From Myrmaecium sp. VS I D KN 1 (taxonomy: Eukaryota > Ascomycota > Dothideomycetes > Valsariales > Valsariaceae): a DNA stretch of 64,000 bases. Where the stretch lies: positions 124,138 through 188,137 of the forward strand of contig JADQAV010000031.1 in the NCBI GenBank assembly GCA_019775845.1. Direction: 5' to 3'. Below the pieces are notes generated by a model. The model saw nothing but the letters and a program-made list of their open reading frames with translations, was not told where the DNA came from and ran no database searches. Each line of letters opens with the position of its first letter. Positions within the stretch are counted from its first letter, which is position 1. Positions 56,311 through 64,000 of this stretch are shown one piece after another. The position numbers were made by a program, and so were the translations under genes.

Positions 56311-59274
56311 ATGCCACCGCTGGCCGACAATGGCCTTCACGCGCCGCTCCTCCTGCCTGCCGCGACTGTACTTTCCGCCGCCTTGGCCGCGCTGACCCTC
56401 CCACTCCGACACGCCCTCCTTATCGCCGCAGGCTCGTGGGCACTGCTATGGGTATACGCGACGCTTGCCGTGGGCCTGCGCGCCGGCGGTGCCAACACCA
56501 CCCGCCGGCGGTTTTGCTGGGCGGCCGGGACGGTCGCGGCGCTGGCACAGTTGAGCGAGCGGGCGGCGTGGGATCGGGAGGGGATGGGATGGGCGAAGGT
56601 TGGTCATCTCATTCTTTCCTGCATGTGTGCAATGGCAAGGAGACCGGTTCGGCTAACTGCGATGTCTCTCTCTTCCTCTTCTTCAGCTCCTCCTCCCGAC
56701 AGCAACGTGTCTTGTCCTCGAGTCCGGCGTGTGCGCCAAAGTCCGCTCGTCTTGGAATAGCGGTAGCAACGGGAGTCTCGACAGCTCGCTGGTTCCCGAG
56801 AAGCCCTCTTCGCGAGGAGGCCACAATCGCGGCGTCGCGATCGCTATTGCGCTGCTCGCCGTCGCCCTCGATGCGCCATACATGACTACGCCGACCGTCG
56901 CCCTAGGATCCGGTTACGTCCTCTGCGCGGCGCTTGCCTTTGTGTTCTTGGAGAGTGCTGTGCTAAGTGCACAGGAGAAGGAGGGGAACGGCGGCGGGTT
57001 TGTCGTCTCGGCGAACGGATCGTTTTCGAGGCTTCACATGGCGGAGCCGGCGCAACGGGAGCGACCGCTGACGGCGCTGAGGGATGTTGCAGGCTTGAGC
57101 GCGGTGCTATGTGGTGTCGCGGCGTACATGCTGGAGACGTTCCGGGGTGATGCTATTACCTACGATCGAGTGGTACGGGCGTCGAATGAACATTGGAGGG
57201 ACGTACAGGGGACGTGGGTGATTGCAAGGTGCCTGTGGTCGGTGGGGATCGGTGCGTTGGAAAAACTGTTGATGTTCCAGCTGGTAGGTCATAGTTACGA
57301 TGAGTGTTTGGCGGTGCCTCTCGTGCGGCTGGGTTGTGTGGATAGTGCGGTTATTAACAAGATCTTTAGGTGCAAAGCCAAGGCGCGCTGCGTGCCAGCT
57401 ACTTCACACAGATATCCACCTTCTTCGGCCGTGCTTTTGTGAGTTTCTCTTTGTGGAATGTTATTTTCGACTCGATCGCAGTTGGATCCAGCTTCCTTTT
57501 CGTCTACGATTCGTCTTCCTCAAACATGACGGGTGGACCCAAAGTCAGGTTGAGGACGCGGACACTGCTTTCACTATTTACCCTCCTCTCCATGGCAGCA
57601 TTGACGCTCAAGGCTTTCAGAGGGGCTACGGTACCCTCGCCGGATTCAGTGGCGCCATTTGACTTCGCCCCTCCTTCGAAAGAGGGAGCGCCATTGAAGC
57701 TCTCTTCTACCAAGGTCCATCCCGTCGAAAGTCTTATGGACGTGGCGGAGGCGGAGTTTCAGCAATTGGTATCGAGGCAGTCGAAAACACTGAATGAAGC
57801 CGTCGCTGAATATAGACGTCGCTATGGAATTCCGCCTCCTCCTAATTTCGACAAGTGGTACGAGCTGGCAAAGCGAAAGAATATCCAGCTCATCGACGAG
57901 TTTGACAGCATCCATCACTCCTTCCTCCCTTTCTGGGCGCTGAAGCCGGCGACGATCCGGGCGAGGGTGCGTGAAGCGATCGGAAACGAAGAGAACAACC
58001 TCATTGCACTCATGATCCGCGACGGCACGGCAACGAAGATAGAGCGCGGTGCCGAATGGCAACAGCAAGCTACTCTGGGAATGATCAAGGACTTTGTGGG
58101 TTGGCTTCCCGACATGGACGTTGCCTTCAATATTCACGACGAGCCGCGTGTAGTGGTGCAGGCCGACAAGCTTTCCTCTTACGTTGAAACCGCGAGGACC
58201 AAAGCCATGCCGGCCGCGTTCGCCAACCAATCGCCTCGTAACGCCTTCTCCAAACGCCCCAAGGACATGAACGACGGCACGACCATCGAAGAAGTGAAAA
58301 CGACCCGGTTCAACAAGTTCGCTCACCAAGCCACCTGGACGCACAGCCGAGCCTCATGCCCCATCGACAGCCCCGCCCGCACGTACGAAGAGGTACCGCG
58401 GGACAACCTGACCAGCTATGCGCTCAGCGGCCTAGGCTTCGTGTACAACGCGACGGCCTTCAGTGACGTATGTCAGTCACCATCGCTCAGTGGGACGTTC
58501 GGCTTCTTTGACCGGCCCAACGCGTACAACTTGGTGCAGGATCTATTCCCTATATTCTCCCAGAGCAAGATCAGCTCTTACCAGGACATTCTCTACCCCA
58601 GCCCCTGGTACTGGTTCAATAAAGTGCCTTATGAGGAAGAGAAGGACCGGGAATGGGACAACAAGACGGAGGCGCTGTACTGGCGGGGCAGCACGACCGG
58701 GGGGTTCTCGCGCGCGGGCGGGTGGCGTCGCCAGCATCGCCAACGGGTGGTGCAGCGGCTGAACGCGCCGGATCACGCGAAGGTGTTGACCAGGGCGGCT
58801 GATGGGGAGGACTGGACGGAGACGGAGGTGCCGCGACAGGATCTCACGGATCTCGTGGACGTGCACTTCAGCCACGTCGGGCAATGCGACCCGGAGGACT
58901 GCGACGAGCAGAAGGAGTTCTTCGACCTCGCCGAGCCCGCGGACCAGCAAGACGCCTGGCGCTACAAGCACCTGCTCGACATGGACGGCAACGCGTTCTC
59001 CGGCCGCTTCTACGCCTTCCTCCAGAGCCGCAGCGCGGTGTACAAGATGGCGGTCTTTCGGGAGTGGCACCAGGAGTGGGTGGTGCCGTGGGTGCATTTC
59101 GTCCCGCTGAGCCTTCGGAGCGAGGAAACGCTCGAGGTGGTGCGGTATTTTGCGCGGGAGGAAGAGGGGATGCGGAGGGTGCGGGGTGTGGCGGAGAAGG
59201 GGAGGGAGTGGGCGAGGAAGGTCCTCCGGAATGAGGATCTGGAGGTGTGGTTCGCGAGAGTCTTGCTTGAGTGA
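56311..59274 (+). CDS. Membrane-anchored GT90 (CAP10-type) glycosyltransferase, three exons
   Basis: Exons 56311-56598, 56687-57283 and 57370-59274 give 929 residues; donors GTTGGT and GTAGGT, acceptors TTCAG and TTTAG, with a GGCTAAC branch box in intron 1. The first roughly 370 residues form a multi-helix membrane region (for example ALLIAAGSWALLWVYATLAV; GVAIAIALLAVALDAPY; VAGLSAVLCGVAAYML; LLSLFTLLSMAALTL). The lumenal catalytic part (about 400-920) has HHSFLPFWALKPATIRARV, the DMDVAFNIHDEPRV segment, ALYWRGSTTGG and KHLLDMDGNAFSGRFYAFLQSRSAVYK, typical of CAP10/GT90 enzymes related to the Cryptococcus beta-1,2-xylosyltransferase. It probably adds a sugar, perhaps xylose, to glycans in the Golgi; the donor and acceptor are inferred from family only. 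Confidence 0.85.
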
Positions 59275-60124
59275 GTGTCTTTTTCCCCCTTCTACTCTTC
59301 TTTCCTCCGCTTTCACTACTACAATGCACGGTATAAGGCTTCGCGGGCTAACGCATAATGTTCTTCCTCGGTCATAGGTATGGCAGGATCATCGATGATG
59401 ATCGCGAGAACATTGGATACCCCGGCCCCTGACCGTAATCGGGAAAAAGATATATATATAGAGCTGAAATGGAGTGAACACATTTAGAGTAAGGTTTGTC
59501 GATGTATTCACGTGCAACTCCCCTTTTTGTCTTATCTTGATGGTGAGAATGGGGCTGTGCTGTGCCTGTACGCTTCTTTATGTTATGCTTCGTCTGTTTC
59601 GTATTTATTTCTCCCTTTACGTTCTTTAATTATCTTTGCTTCCGTTTCTGCCCACGAGGATGCATACTTGGCGCATCGTCTCACACGCAAAGCAGGGTAT
59701 GTTGAACATGCTAGCGTCCTTGTTACTTCTCCGCTTCTCTGCTACGTCGATACATATAGATGTTTCCCGGCAATGGTTCATGTTCTTTCCCCATTCTCGG
59801 CTTCCCGGCTTCTTGGAGTCTCTGTTTTCTCCTTTAATTTTTTCTCTTTTGCTCTTGGTTCCCCTCATACACCTTCAGTGGCGCAAGCATCGTTTGTCTG
59901 CTTCGAAAAAACATAACAGACTAGCCTCTTACCTTCAGGGGCTTTTGTCTAGGTCTGATGCCGCATCATCGCCTTGGAAAGTCATACTGTCATTGTCTCA
60001 AGATGGATCATTTGGAGATGTCTTTGGGAGAAGCAAGGTCTGTCTCCACACACGCTAAAGGGTCTCTGCTTTCATTCTCGCTCACACGTCGTAGTCTACC
60101 CTTCCGCATGTTTTCACATCGATT
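59275..60124. other. Convergent 3' region between GT90 and the P450
   Basis: 850 bases with T-rich stretches on the plus strand (59570-59640, 59830-59870) and no supported gene. An open frame at 59512-59916 has no ATG-led family-like protein. Confidence 0.55.
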
Positions 60125-61962
60125 TCATTCCCCAGTCGCATCTTCCATCTCGCCTCTCGCTCTCGACTTGAACGTCGTGTTGAAATCAAGCTGTCGGACG
60201 AACCACCCGTTGTGCGTCCTCCACGTTCGATCCGGGCGGTCGAGTCGTATCTGCGCAGGGAGTTAACCAACTCTCCATCGCATGTCCCAACGCAGCTTCC
60301 TTTGGAGCGAGGGAATGCAAACCAAGAGCAGGGGGAAGGGGGAGCGAGCTTACCTCGAACCTTCTCAAAAAACTGGGCACCAGCTTGTACACCTCCATCA
60401 GGCTCACATTCTTCCCGATGCAAGTGCGCGCGCCGGCCCCAAACTGGAACATGGCGCCCTTCATGGCCTTCAGCCGGAGTGGATCTGCTTCCAGCCACCG
60501 CTCCGGCCGCCAGGCATCCACGTCCGGTCCGAAGACCTCCTCGCGACGATGCAGCACCCAGGCGTTGCAGCCAACAATGGTGCCGCCGGGGATCCACGTG
60601 CCGGCAACGGTGGCGCCCTGGCGGGGCACGACGCGCTCGAGCAGCAGACCCGCGGCCGGGTGCAGGCGGAAGGATTCCTGGACCACGGCGTCGAGGTAGG
60701 GGAGCGTCTGGCTTTCGGCCCAGGACACGGTCGCGGTGGGTCGGTCGACGATGCGACCGTCGCGCACGGCGGCGTCGATTTCGCGCACGAGTTTGCGGTA
60801 CGCGTCCGGGTGCTTGAGGAGGTGGTAGAAGATGCTGGACAGCGAGATGGCGGTGGTCTCGGAGCCGGCGAAGACCATGGAGGTGCAGCTCGCGAGGATC
60901 TGGTGGTCGGTCATGAAGTCCGGGTGGTTGTGCGCGGCGAGGGTGAATTTGGTCAGGAGGTCGATGCCGGCGGCTGGGCTTTCGGAGTCCTTGGGCAAGC
61001 CGAACTCTTTGACGCGCAGCATCTCGGTGGCGCGCGAGGCGGATTGCTTCTGCGCGAACGCGGTTACGGGGAACGGGGTATTCCAGAGGCCGTGCCGGGC
61101 CAGGAACATTTTGAGGAAGTTTTTCTCGAGGAGCAGGTCCAGGATGGGGAGTTGACCGACCTTTTTTCGCCCAGGTGACGCGTTTGATGTCAGAGGAATC
61201 AAGAAAAGCAGGATGGGATGGAACTTACCGGTCCGGCATAGCTCAGAAAACGACTGATAAAAGCAACAATTCCGTCGACATCTTCATTGGTCTCGATGAA
61301 GCCTAGCCGCTTACTCCAGGTGAGGTCCCCGATCACGTCGAAAGCGAAAAACTGAAGCCAGCGGCCGAAATTACAGACGGTGCTAGTGCTGGCGAAAAGC
61401 TCTTCGGTGCGATCGAGGAAGACGTTCAACGTCGAATCGACCAGAGGTTCGTAGGAAATGAGGGATGACATTGCGAACGCGCTGTTGACGCAGCGGCGGT
61501 AGCGGGCGTGGTACTCCTCATCCGTGGTGGAGAAGAGGGATTGCAAGCGTCTTCCTTTGGAGACAGCATTCTGGACTGGGTAGAAGGCGGACTGGGGGAC
61601 GCGTTGATCAGTAAGTACATCTGCGTACGTTGTCTTGCCGTCCGCGGTTGTCGAACCTTCGTGAACCCCTTGTTCAGCCCGTAGATGTCCTTGATGGCTT
61701 TCGGGTCTGAAAATGAGAGCACGTTGGGCCCTAGCCTGACGATATCGCCGTGCTGACGGTGAAGTCGAATGTGAGACCACTCAGGACTGCGATTGAGGCA
61801 GTCGAAAAAACGCCACAGGTCTGTATATGCAGCAAGACGGGGTCCAGGAAATCTGCGGAGGCCTCGGTTGTACTTGTTCTTCAGCAGGTATGCGGCAATG
61901 ACAGCGGTGAGCGCAAGGAGCCAGTGGGTTCGTAGGAAGACGAAGATCCCGTCGAGTAGCAT
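60125..61962 (-). CDS. Cytochrome P450 monooxygenase (pisatin-demethylase-like), four exons
   Basis: Minus-strand exons 61962-61657, 61591-61229, 61160-60354 and 60250-60125 give 533 residues, all junctions in phase 0. Features: an N-terminal membrane anchor (about residues 8-28) followed by FPGPRLAAYTDLW; the oxygen-binding helix AGSETT (about 320-325); ESFR (Glu384, Arg387); DAWRPERWL; the haem loop FQFGAGARTCIG with Cys470; and the C-terminal NGWFVRQLDF encoded by the last small exon. Membership is that of fungal class II microsomal P450s resembling pisatin demethylase and its relatives, needing the ER reductase; the substrate is unknown. Oddities: intron 1 starts GTTCGA and intron 2 ends AAG rather than YAG. 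No other biosynthetic gene is adjacent, so it is not obviously part of a cluster. Confidence 0.88.
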
Positions 61963-63347
61963 GGTGGATGTATCAATAGAAGGTTTGAATGCGTCTTGTT
62001 GAAGGCAAGATGTTTAGGAAGCCTATAGCCTTCTTGTAGGTTCGGTGCCGCACTTCCTCGGCTACAAGTTGCCGTCTTCCTGCAGCATTCTGCTTGAAGA
62101 AGAGTTCAAGATCATAACTGGAGCTCGCCAATGAGTGAGCGGAATGATCGACTCCCGCCAGCTGGAAGGGAGCGGTAGTCGTTTGACAACATGGCAGCGG
62201 TGTATAGATGACTTTACCCACTGTTGGGGCGTGGGGAGTTCGGCAGTTGAGGCTCGGGAAGGGAGAGGGGACGGAGCGTTGTGTGAGGGACGGAGCCGGT
62301 AAGAAGGTGAGTGGTGGTGGTGATGGTGATGATTGTCGTCGGCTTGGAAGGCTGGCACAATTGCCGGACCGAGGCTGGTACAACCCCACCTCCTCAGTCT
62401 TTGTATTAGATTTACCCCAGGTCTCCCCGCCTGCATTTTAAATAGATATGCAAGGGTGTGACCTAAGACAGATTATCTAAGTGACGTACATCGGCATATA
62501 CAGCACGGTACAGTATAGAGCACGGCACCGTCGGCAGTTCTTCAATTCGGCCTTCTGACGCACCACTCCTAGCAGGTGGTCACGTATAAACTACCCAGCC
62601 CACCTAAATTGATATTCGGTCTGCGCTTAGTTGAATGATCCTTGTGCCAATTGTGTCAAAGTTCTGGCGGGGACCACTCCTGTGCCCACCGTGGACTTCG
62701 GCAGTTGCAGCTCGGGTATCCCAGGATGTCGATTTGAGCTTTCTGCGGCGGCAGCAGCTGTGCTACATCGAGATCATCTGCGTTCTGAAGAGAGCCCCGT
62801 CACAAACCCCGCTCCTCTTCCTCGGATATACTCTGTGTAGCACATACTGTACATACTCCAGTGAGTCCCCGAGAGCCTGGCACAGTCGCGGACGGTGAAG
62901 CTTCCACGATCAGCCAGTCGAATCGCTCCCAAAGAGAGTGACGGAGACTTAGGGAGCAGGAGATGAAGTGTGATCAGCGGCATGGGAAAGGAAAAGAAAA
63001 AGACGCATTCTCCTTGGGATTGCCCCGCCGGTTCAACTATCCGGCAACACATTGTAGGTGAATGGGTGTGCCATAACAGTAGATGTCTGTCCAGACCACA
63101 GAAAGCCAAGCCATATCCCCATTGCCAATTTCCCATATGCATTCCATGCCCAATATCCATGCAGCTTTCCAAACCCGTCCGTCCTCCCTTTGCAAAACAC
63201 CCGTTCCAAACGCCATGCGATCGCTCTGCATAAGAGGTATGGAAATAAGGAAAGGTAAATAAAAAAAACCGACACCTCGCTCTGGGTGTCGCTGCCACTC
63301 CCGTCATTCCAAAGCTTCTGGCCTCCCAACAACTGACTCACTGTACG
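61963..63347. other. Intergenic region between the P450 and the ING-type gene
   Basis: About 1.4 kb. It holds the P450 promoter; a tatttaaaat box on the minus strand lies near 62437-62446, about 480 bases upstream of the ATG, and a ggtgat/ggtggt triplet run lies near 62310-62330. The 3' end of the ING-type transcript should lie just below 63348. The other open frames here overlap each other on both strands and are not recognisable. Confidence 0.5.
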
Positions 63348-64000
63348 TCATCCTCTTCCACGACCCCCTCTCCCTGACCGCTCCGCGGCCCCAGTCGATG
63401 CTCCCCTCCCGTTTTCTTTGCCCTCAGCTTGACTTTCAATCCCCAACTTCTTCTTGCAGTCCTCGCAATACCACTTCTGGCGGCGTGGCGGGATGTCGGT
63501 CAGGCCCACGCATTCGAGATGGAACCACTCGCGCTCGCACTGGGTGATAGGCCGGCGTGTTAGTCTCAGCTTCTGTCTCGCAGACGACTTGGATCGCCTC
63601 CTGGGGTTGCGCAACATGGACGGGGGCAATGACGCGAGATATTCTTCGTCATCGGAGACCTAGAAAAGAAAAAAACCGAAAGGAAAAAAGGTTTTCGGAA
63701 AAGATGTGAGATTTGCTGACTTTTGAACTTTTGACTCTATACGGAATTGACTGAAGGGAAAGAACGGAAAAGAGAGCCCGCAGCAGGAAGCTGCAGCCAC
63801 CGCCAATGCAAAGGGGAGTTTCAGCCTTGCTTACCTCGGCATTCTCACACGCGATCATCGTCCCATAGCTCACATCGTTGCAATAGCAGTACCGCTGCTC
63901 GTTCGGGTCAACTATTTCATCCAGTGGCTCGGCCGCTTTACCATCTGGGACTCCCTTCCTGTTAGCAGCAGCGACAGCCGAAGCAGCAGTGCCAGTAGCT
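63348..64000 (-). CDS. ING-family PHD-finger protein, C-terminal part (runs off the window)
   Basis: The two last exons are visible: from the window edge (64000) to 63835, and 63539-63348; the intron is 295 bases (donor GTAAGC, acceptor CCCAG, phase 0). Joined, they give the complete PHD finger: YCYCNDVSYGTMIACENAEC, then EREWFHLECVGL and WYCEDC, a Cys4-His-Cys3 zinc pattern typical of ING proteins. A short Gly/Arg-rich tail (ERSGRGGRGRG) ends the protein. An Ala-rich linker precedes the finger. ING PHD fingers read H3K4 trimethylation and belong to NuA3/NuA4 acetyltransferase or Rpd3L deacetylase complexes (Yng1, Yng2, Pho23 in yeast). Which of these it is depends on the N-terminal part outside the window. 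Confidence 0.85.

Noticed and set aside
55833-56885. 350-codon plus-strand open frame
   Set aside because: It overlaps the GT90 start region in another frame, is rich in Pro/Ser/Arg without motifs, and crosses the pyrimidine-rich leader.
57433-57538. Possible third intron in the GT90 gene (GTGAGT ... GTCAG)
   Set aside because: Removing it shifts the frame, while the unspliced frame stays open and encodes a plausible membrane helix.
60125-61962. Secondary-metabolite cluster around the P450
   Set aside because: Neighbours are a GT90 enzyme and an ING protein; no PKS, NRPS, terpene synthase, pathway regulator or transporter lies beside it.

Overview
The window is a piece of nuclear chromosome from a filamentous ascomycete (Pezizomycotina). 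The reasons are: short GT-AG introns of about 47-171 bases with CTRAC-like branch points; fungal-type versions of Med10, glycogenin, DFG10, Hos4, GID4/Vid24, GT90 (CAP10) and an ING-family PHD protein; and AT-rich blocks with the CpA-to-TpA signature of repeat-induced point mutation (RIP). I cannot fix the class or genus from sequence alone.

Layout. (1) 1-9850 is gene-rich. It holds a PXA-domain membrane protein (531-4195, minus) with an abnormal 1.77-kb intron, a divergent Mediator subunit Med10 (4671-5117, plus) and glycogenin (6050-8785, minus). (2) About 9850-36640 is transposon debris, AT-rich and almost free of CpA and TpG. It contains Ty3/gypsy and Ty1/copia fossils and at least four copies of a DNA transposon that looks hAT-like (TIR TA(A/G)GGTAGCC, 8-base target duplications), nested in one another. 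It is split by a GC-rich island of about 2 kb (18898-20930) carrying one unrecognised host gene. That gene has an in-frame TAA of the kind RIP would make. (3) 36640-64000 is gene-rich again: an SLC35F6-like transporter (plus), polyprenol reductase DFG10 (minus) divergent from a Hos4-like ankyrin protein (plus), a nearly 5-kb stretch with no gene I can support, an unrecognised proline-rich protein (plus), a GID4/Vid24-type protein (plus), a membrane-anchored GT90 glycosyltransferase (plus), a cytochrome P450 (minus), and the C-terminal end of an ING-type PHD finger protein (minus, running off the window).

The genes are mostly housekeeping: transcription and chromatin (Med10, Hos4-like, ING), carbohydrate and glycan metabolism (glycogenin, DFG10 for dolichol, GT90), protein turnover (GID4-like) and membrane transport or trafficking (PXA, SLC35F6-like). 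There is no sign of a single operon-like system or of a secondary-metabolite cluster; the P450 stands alone. I found no tRNA, rRNA or CRISPR array.

The most interesting things are the RIP-flanked GC island with its damaged gene, the hAT-like family that served as a landing platform for other elements, the minisatellite-filled giant intron in the PXA gene, and the long region at 45-50 kb without a convincing gene. CDS spans are given from start to stop codon; exon limits are in each entry and were derived by matching splice signals with reading-frame and protein-family continuity.
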